From NCBI RefSeq assembly GCF_000429425.1, contig NZ_AUBV01000001.1, positions 186,001-250,000 on the forward strand: a stretch of DNA of 64,000 bases, in the 5' to 3' direction. The translations under genes were made by a program, and so were the position numbers. The notes under the pieces are model-generated. The model was not told the origin of the DNA. It saw nothing but the letters and a program-made list of their open reading frames with translations, and made no database searches. Of the stretch, positions 19,862-28,208 are shown piece by piece; position 1 is the first letter of the stretch; each line of letters starts with the position of its first letter. The DNA comes from Algoriphagus mannitolivorans DSM 15301. GTDB lineage: Bacteria > Bacteroidota > Bacteroidia > Cytophagales > Cyclobacteriaceae.

Positions 19862-19894
19862 CAAAAATAGAAAAATATGTATGCGAAATTGCAA
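19862..19894 (-). promoter_or_regulatory. Bacteroidota-type promoter of glutamine synthetase gene
   Basis: On the minus strand TATTTTTG (19869-19862) fits the -7 consensus TAnnTTTG, with a TTG -33 element 22 nt further upstream (19894-19892). The predicted transcript would start near 19856, leaving a leader of about 25 nt. Confidence 0.5.
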
Positions 19895-20008
19895 GTCGGC
19901 TATTTTTGAGGTCATTTTTTGAAATTTTTCCACTTTTTTCAAAAAAAGCCGGTCTTTTTACATCCAAAACCTGAAAAAAAGTGTGTTTTACTCTCCAAAA
20001 TTGGAAAA

Positions 20009-20038
20009 TTGAAAAAAGAAGGGGAATACTTACCTTTG
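20009..20038 (+). promoter_or_regulatory. Bacteroidota-type promoter of mtaB
   Basis: TTG (20009-20011), then exactly 19 nt, then TACCTTTG (20031-20038). This is a full match to the -33 TTG / -7 TAnnTTTG consensus of the Bacteroidota primary sigma factor. The leader to the GTG start would be about 20 nt. Confidence 0.72.
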
Positions 20039-20063
20039 CAAAATCATCCTTCTTTCCAGAATT

Positions 20064-21383
20064 GTGAAAAAAGTTGCCTTCTATACCCTCGGTTGCAAGC
20101 TAAATTTCTCAGAAACGTCCACAATCAGCAGACAATTTGAAGAAAAAGGCTTTCTGAAAGTCGATTTTCAGGAAAATCCCGACATTTTCATCATCAACAC
20201 CTGCTCTGTCACAGACAATGCAGACAAAAAGTGTAAAAAAATCGTCAAAGAGGCCAAAAAGATCTCCCCGGATAGCTATGTAGCCATCATCGGGTGTTAT
20301 GCTCAGCTGAAGCCAACCGAAATTTCTGAAATTGAAGGAGTGGATGCGGTATTAGGTGCTGCTGAAAAATTCAGATTGCATGAACTGCTTGGAGATTTTG
20401 CCAAGGAGCAAGACGCTAAAGTATTGGCCAGTGAAATCACGGAAGCCAAATCCTTCAACAACGCCTACTCTATTAATGACAGAACCCGGACTTTTCTAAA
20501 AGTCCAAGATGGCTGTAATTACGGCTGTGCTTTTTGTACTATTCCACTTGCTAGAGGAAAAAGCCGAAGCAATACCATAGAATCAGTTTTGGCTTCAGCT
20601 AGAGAAATCGCAGCGACAGATGTCAAAGAAATCGTCCTGACTGGGGTGAATATCGGTGACTTTGGAATTGTAGAAGGAAAAAGAAACGAGCGATTTGCCG
20701 ATTTGGTATTTGCTCTCGACGAAGTGGAAGGAATCGATCGATTCAGAATTTCCTCTATAGAGCCGAACTTGCTGACGAATGAGATCATTGAATTCGTCTC
20801 CACCTCCAAGCGCTTTGTCCCACATTTCCATATCCCTCTTCAGTCTGGCTCTAATACCATATTGAGAAAAATGGGCCGTCGATATCTTCGGGAGCTATAC
20901 GAGGACCGAGTTTCCAAAATCAAAACCTTAATGCCCCATGCTTGTATCGGTGTGGATGTGATTGTGGGTTTTCCCGGTGAGACGGATGAACTTTTCCTCG
21001 AAACCTACAACTTCCTGAACGACCTGGATATTTCCTATCTCCACGTATTCACCTATTCCGAACGGGCAAATACCAGGGCTATAGAAATGGATGGAGTCGT
21101 TCCGATGAAAAAGCGAAACGAGAGATCCAAAATGTTGCGCATTCTTTCTGAGAAAAAGAGAAGGAAGTTTTATGAGGAAAATCTAGGCAAAACTTTCACC
21201 GTTCTTTTTGAAGAGGATGTGGAAAATGGGAAAATGAATGGCTTCACTGAAAACTACATTCGGGTAGCTGCCAAGTATGACCCCATGCTGATCAACGAAT
21301 TAAAAACCGTTCACCTAGATCAAATCAATGAGGCTGGAAATGTAGAAGTTTTGGAACCGGAGATGGTTTACGAAAAACATTGA
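20064..21383 (+). CDS. mtaB: tRNA t6A37 methylthiotransferase MtaB
   Basis: A 439-residue methylthiotransferase of the MiaB/RimO/MtaB group. The N-terminal UPF0004 domain carries the auxiliary Fe-S cysteines Cys11 (YTLGCKLN), Cys47 (NTCSVT) and Cys78 (IIGCYAQ). The radical SAM triad is Cys151/155/158 (DGCNYGCAFC), and a C-terminal TRAM-like region is present. The GCKLN and NTCSVTDNADKK versions are those of MtaB, which converts t6A to ms2t6A at position 37 of ANN-decoding tRNAs. The start is a GTG, placed about 20 nt after the predicted transcription start; no earlier in-frame ATG exists. Confidence 0.93.
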   Translation: MKKVAFYTLGCKLNFSETSTISRQFEEKGFLKVDFQENPDIFIINTCSVTDNADKKCKKIVKEAKKISPDSYVAIIGCYAQLKPTEISEIEGVDAVLGAAEKFRLHELLGDFAKEQDAKVLASEITEAKSFNNAYSINDRTRTFLKVQDGCNYGCAFCTIPLARGKSRSNTIESVLASAREIAATDVKEIVLTGVNIGDFGIVEGKRNERFADLVFALDEVEGIDRFRISSIEPNLLTNEIIEFVSTSKRFVPHFHIPLQSGSNTILRKMGRRYLRELYEDRVSKIKTLMPHACIGVDVIVGFPGETDELFLETYNFLNDLDISYLHVFTYSERANTRAIEMDGVVPMKKRNERSKMLRILSEKKRRKFYEENLGKTFTVLFEEDVENGKMNGFTENYIRVAAKYDPMLINELKTVHLDQINEAGNVEVLEPEMVYEKH

Positions 21384-21390
21384 TTAATAA

Positions 21391-21413
21391 GCCACCGATA
21401 AAGGTGGCTTTTT
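21391..21413 (+). terminator. Intrinsic terminator after mtaB
   Basis: A perfect 6-bp GCCACC/GGTGGC stem (21391-21396, 21403-21408), 6-nt loop and five T. Its position argues against an upstream TTG start for the following branching-enzyme gene, since that frame would run through the hairpin. Confidence 0.82.
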
Positions 21414-21478
21414 CAATTTCTGACTTCCAATCCATACATTTTTTCATAAATTCAAAAATTACTAATCGCTACTTTTTC

Positions 21479-23491
21479 GTGAGCCAAAATCAATTACCAA
21501 TTCTCCAAGACGAAGCCTGGCTAGAGCCTTATGCTCCCGTCATCCAAAAGCGCTACGAACAGTTCCAATCCGCTATCAGGGCTATCAATGACTATTCTGG
21601 AAGCATTCTGGAGTTTGCCAGAATGCACGAATATTATGGAGTTCATTTTGATAAAGTAAGAAATGGATGGGTCTATCGGGAATGGGCACCCAATGCCAAG
21701 GCACTTTTCCTGATGGGAGACTTCAACTGGTGGGATAGAAATTCTCATCCTCTGCGAAAAAACCATCGGGGAGATTGGGAGATTTTTCTCCCTCTCGAGC
21801 AATACCAAAATACCTTCGTCCATGAGAGTAAAATCAAAGTTCGGGTCATTGGGGCCAATGATACAGACCTAGATCGCATCCCCGCCTATATCACCCGGGT
21901 AGTTCAGGACGAAAAAACTCATGACTTTGCCGGGCAACTTTGGTTTCCCAAAAAAGAATTCAATTGGACTGATCAAGATTTTTCCTTGAAAAAAGCCGCT
22001 GAAATGCCCCTAATCTACGAATGTCATGTGGGTATGGCTCAGGAAAAGCTCGGTGTGGGCACCTACAAAGAATTCGAGGAAAAAATCCTCCCAAGAATTA
22101 AAGCTGGGGGCTATAATGCCATCCAAATGATGGCAGTCATGGAACATCCCTATTACGGTTCCTTTGGCTATCACGTGTCCAACTTTTTCGCTCCCTCCTC
22201 TCGATTTGGAACTCCAGAGGAATTGAAGTCCCTGATCAACGCTGCTCACCAAATGGGTATCGCAGTGATCATGGATATTGTCCATTCCCATGCTGTAAAA
22301 AATGTCAACGAAGGCCTGAATGAATTTGACGGCACGGACGATCTCTATTTCCATCCCGGAGAAAGAGGCTACCATGAGGGATGGGATTCCAAGCTTTTCA
22401 ATTATGGAAAATGGGAAGTCCAGCAATTCCTGCTTTCCAATATCCGATATTGGTTGGAGGAATTTCACTTCGACGGTTTCAGATTTGATGGAGCCACGTC
22501 TATGTTGTATCACCATCATGGGCATACTTCTTTTGATTCTGCAGAGAAATATTTCGACTCGGGAATAGATGAAGATGCATTGTTATATTTCCAATTGGCA
22601 AACACCCTAATTCATGGCCTAAAGCCACATGCCCTCTCCATTGCCGAGGAGGTCAGCGGAATGCCTGGGCTTTGTAGGTCGGTAGCTGATGGGGGAATCG
22701 GTTTTGATTTCAGATTGGCGATGGGGATTCCGGATTTTTGGATCAAAACCCTGAAGCACAAACTGGACGAGCAGTGGGATATGTTTGAGCTTTGGCATGA
22801 GCTGACCAATCGACCCAAGAAAGAAAAGTCCATCGCCTATGCAGAAAGCCATGATCAGGCACTGGTCGGGGATAAAAGCATTGCCTTCTGGCTGATGGAC
22901 AAGGAAATGTACTTTTCCATGTCAGTGCTAGAGCAAAACCTTGTCGTAGACCGGGGAATTGCATTACACAAAATGATCCGAATGATCACCATTTCCCTGG
23001 GTGGTGAAGGCTACCTCAACTTTATCGGGAATGAATTCGGGCATCCGGAATGGGTGGACTTCCCCCGCTTGGGCAACGACTGGAGCTACCAATATGCAAG
23101 ACGTCAATGGTCCTTGGTAGATACTCCACACCTTCGTTATCGGCAACTGGATGCCTGGGACAAGGCCATGCTTCAGCTGATTCAACAACACCAAATCTTA
23201 AATGCCGGCCCAGCAGTGCAGCTCTACCTTGATCCGGATAAAAAGATTCTGGCTTACCATAGGGGTAACTTGATTTTTGTATTTTCCTTCCACCCAACCG
23301 AGTCGTTTTTCGGGTACACTATTCGGGTTCCTGAATCAGGAACATACCACTTGGTACTCCAGTCGGATGAGAAGAAGTATGGAGGATTTGATCGCTTGGA
23401 TCAACAAATCGCCTACCCAACGGATAAGGACCAACAAATCCATCTTTATGTACCAAATCGGGTGGTGATGGTGATGGAAAGGAAGGCGTAA
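21479..23491 (+). CDS. glgB: 1,4-alpha-glucan branching enzyme (GH13)
   Basis: A 670-residue branching enzyme, closest in layout to the eukaryote-like GH13_8 type. It has an N-terminal CBM48 (about residues 50-145, WAPNAKALFLMGDFNWW), a catalytic barrel (about 175-560) and an all-beta C-terminal domain. The catalytic residues are in GFRFDGATSM (nucleophile Asp, about 337), AEEVSGMPG (acid Glu, about 390) and AESHDQALVGDK. DIVHSHAVKN is conserved region I. It forms alpha-1,6 branches in glycogen. The start is taken as the GTG at 21479 (SQNQLPILQDEAWLEPY follows), because the mtaB terminator lies before it; an in-frame TTG at 21380 would give 33 extra residues. Confidence 0.92.
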   Translation: MSQNQLPILQDEAWLEPYAPVIQKRYEQFQSAIRAINDYSGSILEFARMHEYYGVHFDKVRNGWVYREWAPNAKALFLMGDFNWWDRNSHPLRKNHRGDWEIFLPLEQYQNTFVHESKIKVRVIGANDTDLDRIPAYITRVVQDEKTHDFAGQLWFPKKEFNWTDQDFSLKKAAEMPLIYECHVGMAQEKLGVGTYKEFEEKILPRIKAGGYNAIQMMAVMEHPYYGSFGYHVSNFFAPSSRFGTPEELKSLINAAHQMGIAVIMDIVHSHAVKNVNEGLNEFDGTDDLYFHPGERGYHEGWDSKLFNYGKWEVQQFLLSNIRYWLEEFHFDGFRFDGATSMLYHHHGHTSFDSAEKYFDSGIDEDALLYFQLANTLIHGLKPHALSIAEEVSGMPGLCRSVADGGIGFDFRLAMGIPDFWIKTLKHKLDEQWDMFELWHELTNRPKKEKSIAYAESHDQALVGDKSIAFWLMDKEMYFSMSVLEQNLVVDRGIALHKMIRMITISLGGEGYLNFIGNEFGHPEWVDFPRLGNDWSYQYARRQWSLVDTPHLRYRQLDAWDKAMLQLIQQHQILNAGPAVQLYLDPDKKILAYHRGNLIFVFSFHPTESFFGYTIRVPESGTYHLVLQSDEKKYGGFDRLDQQIAYPTDKDQQIHLYVPNRVVMVMERKA

Positions 23492-23501
23492 AACCAGAAA
23501 T

Positions 23502-23538
23502 TAGTGACTAGCATCCTAAATTGGAAAGCTAGTCACTA
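23502..23538. repeat. 11-bp inverted repeat after glgB
   Basis: Perfect arms TAGTGACTAGC (23502-23512) and GCTAGTCACTA (23528-23538) with a 15-nt loop and no T run. It could be an RNA 3'-end hairpin of glgB. It sits just before the accessory cassette-like patch. Confidence 0.6.
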
Positions 23539-23603
23539 TAATTAGGTAACTATAAACAAGTTGTGCGTCAGTTTAAAAGACACCTGCTAAAAATCGAAAA
23601 AAA

Positions 23604-24419
23604 ATGATTCAGGCAAATAAAACACTAGACTTTTCAACCAAAGCTTTTTTTATGGCTATGGTAATTTTATTTATTTTAATGCAGGTAGCCTTTCACCCTT
23701 CCTATTTGCGATTTTTTCCTCAATTTCATGAATTTAGTTGGATACATCACATACATGGAGCTCTGATGGTATCTTGGGTGGCGATACTGATTATTCAACC
23801 CTATCTTATCATCAAAAACAATTTCAAGACTCATAGACTTATTGGTAAAATTTCAAATTTCACCGCACCGTTAGTGTTTATTTCTATGATATTGATTACA
23901 AAGCTAAATTATCTCAAAATGGTCGATGTAATGCCGTTTAAAGATGCAGCAGCTTGGCAGTCATTAAACATTTTTACTCCATTCAATTTTTTGATTTTCT
24001 ACTCGCTTGCCAATATCTATAAAAAAGATGTCTTTAAACACAAGCGTTACATGATTGGCACAGCGTTTACAATTTTGGGAGCTATTTCTTCCAGATTATT
24101 GATTATCATTTTTGGACCGTCTCTTGAATTTAATGCCTTTTTTATCTCTGAATATTTTGGAATCAGTATAGTATTACTCCTTTTATTAAATGATGTAAGA
24201 AAGAAGGTAAGCCCTATACCCTATACTATTGTAGCAGTCGGCTTGTGTATAAACATTATTAGTATTCATGCGCGATATACAAACGAATGGCAATCAGTAG
24301 TAAGATTTATTGTAGATAATTTTTTTTTAAAAGAATTAAAACTTCTAAGAATATCTAAACCCGAAAGAATATTATTAATACCAAGAACAAAAAAACCGAA
24401 CGCACAACAGCGTATATAA
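23604..24419 (+). CDS. Multi-pass membrane protein of unknown function
   Basis: A 271-residue protein with about seven hydrophobic segments (roughly 13-31, 52-70, 86-102, 123-140, 153-170, 180-196 and 207-223) and a basic tail. His-containing segments (HHIHGALM, KTHRLIGK, FKHKRYMIG) at the membrane borders recall cytochrome-b561/DUF2306-like folds, but I do not recognise the family with confidence. The codons are markedly more AT-rich than in the flanking glgB gene, a sign of recent acquisition. Its last codons lie inside the left arm of the long palindrome at 24403-24533. Confidence 0.7.
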   Translation: MIQANKTLDFSTKAFFMAMVILFILMQVAFHPSYLRFFPQFHEFSWIHHIHGALMVSWVAILIIQPYLIIKNNFKTHRLIGKISNFTAPLVFISMILITKLNYLKMVDVMPFKDAAAWQSLNIFTPFNFLIFYSLANIYKKDVFKHKRYMIGTAFTILGAISSRLLIIIFGPSLEFNAFFISEYFGISIVLLLLLNDVRKKVSPIPYTIVAVGLCINIISIHARYTNEWQSVVRFIVDNFFLKELKLLRISKPERILLIPRTKKPNAQQRI

Positions 24420-24533
24420 CTTATGGCGAGGAATGTGGTAAATTCAAGCTTAGTGTTTTTAAGTATATTTGGTGCAAGCCGACAAGTAACTGCTTCGAAA
24501 ACCGTCACAAGTTATATACGCAAAAACGTTGTG
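24403..24533. repeat. Long attC-like imperfect palindrome
   Basis: Outer arms CACAAC (24403-24408) and GTTGTG (24528-24533). Inner perfect 13-bp arms GCGTATATAACTT (24410-24422) and AAGTTATATACGC (24509-24521). The left side has 1 unpaired base between outer and inner arms and the right side 6. A terminal loop of about 75 nt remains. Two-tier arms with unequal spacers and a large loop are the shape of integron attC sites. Similar elements are frequent in Bacteroidota accessory DNA (from memory). Confidence 0.75.
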
Positions 24534-24562
24534 GTGCCTTACGTCAAAATTAAACCAAGTAA

Positions 24563-26281
24563 ATGAAAGAAATAACAGAATTTTCTCAACTTAAAGAGAT
24601 TCAAGAAGAACAGCTTCCTGTTCCAAGACATAAACTTCACGACTGGACACATTTTGCAGGGCTATATGCGGCTGAACATGTGGCAGCAACCGAGTTTGTC
24701 ATAGGAGCCACCTTTGTGGCTCTAGGCGCCAAGACCATGGATATAGTCATTGGTCTGCTCATTGGAAACATATTGGCCGTATTAAGCTGGACTTTGATTA
24801 CTTCTCCGATTGCGGTTGACACCCGTTTGAGCCTTTATACCTATCTCAAAAAGATTGCAGGTAAGAAAATGTCATTTCTGTACGATTGGGCCAATGTGCT
24901 CATCTTCACGGTGATTTCAGCGGCAATGGTAACAGTTTCGGCAACGGCAGTGCGATTCGCCTTTGATATTCCTGCCCAACTCAATTGGTATCCTACAAAC
25001 TTCTGGTTCATATTAATTGTATTCTTGGTCGGTATGGTTGTGGTCTATGTCGCCATTTATGGTTTTAATGCCGTTTCTGATTTTTCAGGAATTTGTGCAC
25101 CATGGCTATTTACTATGTTTACAAGCGGTGCATTGGTTTTGCTCCCTGCTCTTTCTATAAGTGTTTTAGAGAAACCGCTTCCTGGAAGCTGGTCTGAATT
25201 TGTGGATATTGGGAATTTATCTATATGGACAGGTATAAATAGTGATGGAGAATCTGGTATAGGATTGGTGGAAGTAATCGGTTTTGGGTGGGCTGCAAAT
25301 ACCATCACACATTTTGGTTTGATTGATATGGCCTTATTGCGATTCGCCAAGAAGAAATCCTATGGATTGGCAACAAGTACGGGAATGCTGTTTGGTCATT
25401 ATATCGCTTGGATTGCCGCCGGAATTATGGGGGCTGGTGCTGCCGTGATCCTAGGTAAAACCATTGTGGAACTTGACCCCGGTGATGTAGCCTACTACGC
25501 ATTAGGCTGGTCGGGGTTTGTGATCGTTATTGTGGCGGGATGGACAACCGCCATCACCAATCTCTATCGGGCAGGATTAGCGGCACAAGCCATATTTTCC
25601 AGTTTCTCCCGTAGAAAGACCACCATGGTAGTGGGAATTGCTATGGTTATCATAGCTTGTTTTCCATTTGTGTTCTCCCAGATACTTCCCTTGTTGACCT
25701 ATGCTGGCCTATTGGTGGTTCCTGTCGGAGCTATTGTGTTTGCTGAACATCAAGTTTTTCCCAAAATCGGATATACACGTTATTGGTCAAAATATCAAGA
25801 GTACCTGAGCAGCATACCCGCTGTTGCTTCTTGGGGATTGGGTTTGGTATTTGGTTTTGGTCTAAACTTTTTAGATGTCATGTCTTTCTATTACCTGTTT
25901 ATACCAACGTGGTTCTTCACTACTATTTTATATACATTTTTAGCGGGTCTTTATGGTGCCAAAAAAGCCTATCCAGAAGCAGAAGCCAAGGAAAAAGAGT
26001 TCAATGAACTGGTTGATGCATACCACGAAAAGTTGGCTGCTGAAGAACCAACCCCTCCAAAGGACAATTCTTTGTTTACAAAAGCATTAAAAGTCGTGGC
26101 GGTGACTGCTTTGGCAATTACTTTGGTATTGGCAGCAAAGGTTTTATTTGGCAGCGCTACGGAAAAGGACTATCTCGTCAACAGGGAAACCTTTTATTTC
26201 TATGGATTTGTCTGTACAGTTACCTACTTCGTTACGGCGTATTGGGCAATGAAAAGGAACAAGGTGAAAATTGGATCTTAA
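24563..26281 (+). CDS. NCS1-like (cytosine/purine permease family) transporter
   Basis: A 572-residue membrane protein with about 12-14 helices. Its N-terminal half matches the nucleobase:cation symporter-1 family, with ATEFVIGATFVALGAKTMD and the following GLLIGNILAVLSW typical of TM1-TM2. A hydrophilic insertion lies near 485-505 (EAKEKEFNELVDAYHEKLAA), with two further helices at the C-terminus. NCS1 proteins usually carry nucleobases, hydantoins, thiamine or related compounds. However, this gene sits 17 bp upstream of a mannitol-type dehydrogenase, so a polyol substrate is an alternative worth considering (inference). Confidence 0.8.
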   Translation: MKEITEFSQLKEIQEEQLPVPRHKLHDWTHFAGLYAAEHVAATEFVIGATFVALGAKTMDIVIGLLIGNILAVLSWTLITSPIAVDTRLSLYTYLKKIAGKKMSFLYDWANVLIFTVISAAMVTVSATAVRFAFDIPAQLNWYPTNFWFILIVFLVGMVVVYVAIYGFNAVSDFSGICAPWLFTMFTSGALVLLPALSISVLEKPLPGSWSEFVDIGNLSIWTGINSDGESGIGLVEVIGFGWAANTITHFGLIDMALLRFAKKKSYGLATSTGMLFGHYIAWIAAGIMGAGAAVILGKTIVELDPGDVAYYALGWSGFVIVIVAGWTTAITNLYRAGLAAQAIFSSFSRRKTTMVVGIAMVIIACFPFVFSQILPLLTYAGLLVVPVGAIVFAEHQVFPKIGYTRYWSKYQEYLSSIPAVASWGLGLVFGFGLNFLDVMSFYYLFIPTWFFTTILYTFLAGLYGAKKAYPEAEAKEKEFNELVDAYHEKLAAEEPTPPKDNSLFTKALKVVAVTALAITLVLAAKVLFGSATEKDYLVNRETFYFYGFVCTVTYFVTAYWAMKRNKVKIGS

Positions 26282-26298
26282 TCTGAAGAAAAGTAGAA

Positions 26299-27768
26299 AT
26301 GGAATTAAATCAGAAAAATCTTGACAATCTTTCAAATCGAATTTCCTGTCCTGAATATGACAGAAAATCATTAACAACAGGAATTGTCCATATCGGGGTT
26401 GGCGGTTTTCATCGTTCACATCAGGCCTACTACATTCATCGACTACTACAAAAAAATGGTGCCGATAATTGGGCAATCTGTGGTGTAGGTCTACGGGAAG
26501 GAGACCGTAACATGTACAATGTCTTAAAAGAACAGGATGGTCTTTATACCTTGGTCACCCAGCACCCCAATGGGAACATTGAAAATGAAATCATTGGTTC
26601 TATTACTGAGTTTCTTTTGGCGGTCGATGAACCTCAAGCCGTTATCGATAAATTGGCAAGTGAAACCACTAAAATTGTGTCGTTGACCATCACTGAAGGG
26701 GGATATAATTTTAATCCCTCAACAGGAAATTTTGATTTTGAAAATGCTGATATACAACATGAATTGAGAAATCCGAATGAACCTAAAACGGTTTACGGCT
26801 ATCTAACCGCTGCCCTGCGCAAAAGACGAAAAGCGGGCTTGCCTCCTTTTACGATTATGTCCTGCGATAATATCCAGCACAATGGAAATGTCGCCCGCAA
26901 AATGGTACTGGATTTCGTAAAAAAACAAGATTCAAATTTAGCTAATTGGATTGAAAATGAAGTCAGCTTTCCAAATAGTATGGTTGACAGAATTACTCCT
27001 GTAACCAATAAGGAGATAATGGAATACCTAAAAGATGAATATGGCTTCAAGGATCAATGGCCTGTAGTATGTGAGCCATTCATTCAATGGGTTATCGAGG
27101 ATAATTTTTCAAACGGGCGACCGCAACTTGAAAATGTAGGAGTACAGTTCGTTCCTGATGTGACGCCATATGAAAAAATGAAGATACGGTTACTTAATGC
27201 AGGGCATTCTGTATTGGGTATAACAGGGGCAGTACATGGGCACACCACCATCGATGCCTGTATGCGTGATGAAGTGTTTGCAAAATTTATGCGGGGCTTT
27301 ATGGATAAGGAAGTTACACCAATTTTGGGTTCCATAGAAGGAATCGATATGGAGGAATACAAAGACAACTTGGAAATTCGTTTCGGCAATCCCAATATTA
27401 AGGATAGCGTAAGCAGAATTTGCTCAGAAAGTTCGGCCAAACTTCCAAAATTCTTAATTCCGACGTTGCTGGAAAATTTAGAAAAAGGAGGAAGTATTAA
27501 GTATGCGACTTTTCTCCTGGCTGCATGGTGTTTTTATAGCGACAAACGACTGAATAATAAAGGGGAACCTTTGGAAATTATCGACGAGCAGAGAAACGAA
27601 TTACATCAAGCTGCAAAGGAAACAGAAAATAATTGGACCGCTTTCATTGAACAATCCAGAATCTTTGGAGATCTAATACATAATGAAAGATTTAAAAACG
27701 AATATACTTCGATCATTCAAATCTTATATGAGAAAAGTAATATTAGACACCTAATGAGTGTGATTTAA
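26299..27768 (+). CDS. Mannitol 2-dehydrogenase-type polyol dehydrogenase
   Basis: A 489-residue polyol-specific long-chain dehydrogenase. The N-terminal Rossmann motif is HIGVGGFHRSHQAYY, and the catalytic K-x4-N-x2-H motif is KIRLLNAGH (about residues 294-302), followed by HSVLGITGAVHGHTTID. Enzymes of this family interconvert mannitol/fructose, arabitol/xylulose or uronates with NAD(P). The length and domain plan (N-terminal NAD domain, C-terminal helical domain) are complete. It is probably co-transcribed with the permease upstream. The pair is bounded on both sides by palindromic blocks. Confidence 0.9.
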   Translation: MELNQKNLDNLSNRISCPEYDRKSLTTGIVHIGVGGFHRSHQAYYIHRLLQKNGADNWAICGVGLREGDRNMYNVLKEQDGLYTLVTQHPNGNIENEIIGSITEFLLAVDEPQAVIDKLASETTKIVSLTITEGGYNFNPSTGNFDFENADIQHELRNPNEPKTVYGYLTAALRKRRKAGLPPFTIMSCDNIQHNGNVARKMVLDFVKKQDSNLANWIENEVSFPNSMVDRITPVTNKEIMEYLKDEYGFKDQWPVVCEPFIQWVIEDNFSNGRPQLENVGVQFVPDVTPYEKMKIRLLNAGHSVLGITGAVHGHTTIDACMRDEVFAKFMRGFMDKEVTPILGSIEGIDMEEYKDNLEIRFGNPNIKDSVSRICSESSAKLPKFLIPTLLENLEKGGSIKYATFLLAAWCFYSDKRLNNKGEPLEIIDEQRNELHQAAKETENNWTAFIEQSRIFGDLIHNERFKNEYTSIIQILYEKSNIRHLMSVI

Positions 27769-27808
27769 TCGAGATAATTGTTTGAAAAAAAAAGAAATAA
27801 AAACGCAT

Positions 27809-27938
27809 CACAACAATGGCTATTAGTACTCGTTCTCACCTAGTTGGAAATTCCGTGGGAATTTCCAACTAGGTGAGAACTTTCTAAGTTAAGTGCCAAA
27901 GCACGCCACTACGCATAGCCAAGACCATTAATTACAAC
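27809..27938. repeat. Second palindromic, partly attC-like block
   Basis: The left side ACAACAATGGCTAT (AATGGCTAT at 27815-27823) can pair with ATAGCC (27915-27920) and CCATT (27925-27929) on the right, enclosing a region with a perfect 23-bp hairpin. The outer right arm lacks the expected GTTGT, so the element is partial or decayed. It lies 41 bp after the polyol dehydrogenase gene. Confidence 0.45.
27832..27880. repeat. Perfect 23-bp hairpin with 3-nt loop
   Basis: Arms 27832-27854 and 27858-27880 are exactly complementary over 23 bp around the loop GTG. The left arm starts GTTCTCACCTAG. No T run follows, so it is not a standard terminator. Perfect pairing over this length means either recent formation or selection for a cruciform or folded single strand. 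Confidence 0.9.
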
Positions 27939-28155
27939 TCCAAACAGTAAACCCCGCTTTATAAATTCTATATCCGATTAATTCACAAGGTCTTTTTTTG
28001 AATTCTATTTTAATTATCCTGTCAAATTCAATGGATTTGGCTCCAATCCAGGTCCCACTTGGATTTAGTGCCTGAGATTTTTTGGAAGTTCCTCCTTTTC
28101 CAAAGCTTTGGAGTGTTTTTGAACTTAAGCAAAGAATTGAGGGTTGCTGCTCCAT
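27928..28155 (-). CDS. Possible short hypothetical protein or gene remnant (75 aa)
   Basis: An ATG-started frame whose second half (SGTWIGAKSIEFDRIIKIEF and RPCELIGYRIYKAGF) reads like real protein with alternating hydrophobic and charged residues. It is not recognised, and it has no clear promoter. It is the only coding candidate between the palindromic block and the VOC gene, a gap of 440 bp. It could equally be a decayed fragment. Confidence 0.25.
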   Translation of the reverse strand: MEQQPSILCLSSKTLQSFGKGGTSKKSQALNPSGTWIGAKSIEFDRIIKIEFKKRPCELIGYRIYKAGFTVWSCN

Positions 28156-28208
28156 AAAATGCCCTACCCTAGGGAAAGAATCATTCTCAAAAACTGAAAA
28201 CCTAAAAA

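Larger units (their letters stand above)
23560..24533 (+). mobile_element. Candidate integron-like gene cassette
   Basis: A single AT-rich gene is bounded by GTTGTG at 23560-23565 and GTTGTG at 24528-24533. The downstream boundary is the right arm of a long imperfect palindrome that overlaps the 3' end of the gene. One gene plus one terminal palindrome between two short core repeats is the layout of integron gene cassettes. The cores do not fit the classical GTTRRRY exactly, and no integrase is in the window, so this is an inference from layout only. Confidence 0.35.

Noticed and set aside
21380..21478. N-terminal extension of the branching enzyme from a TTG codon
   Set aside because: The extension contains the mtaB terminator hairpin and a non-conserved hydrophobic stretch; the GTG at 21479 gives the normal family N-terminus.
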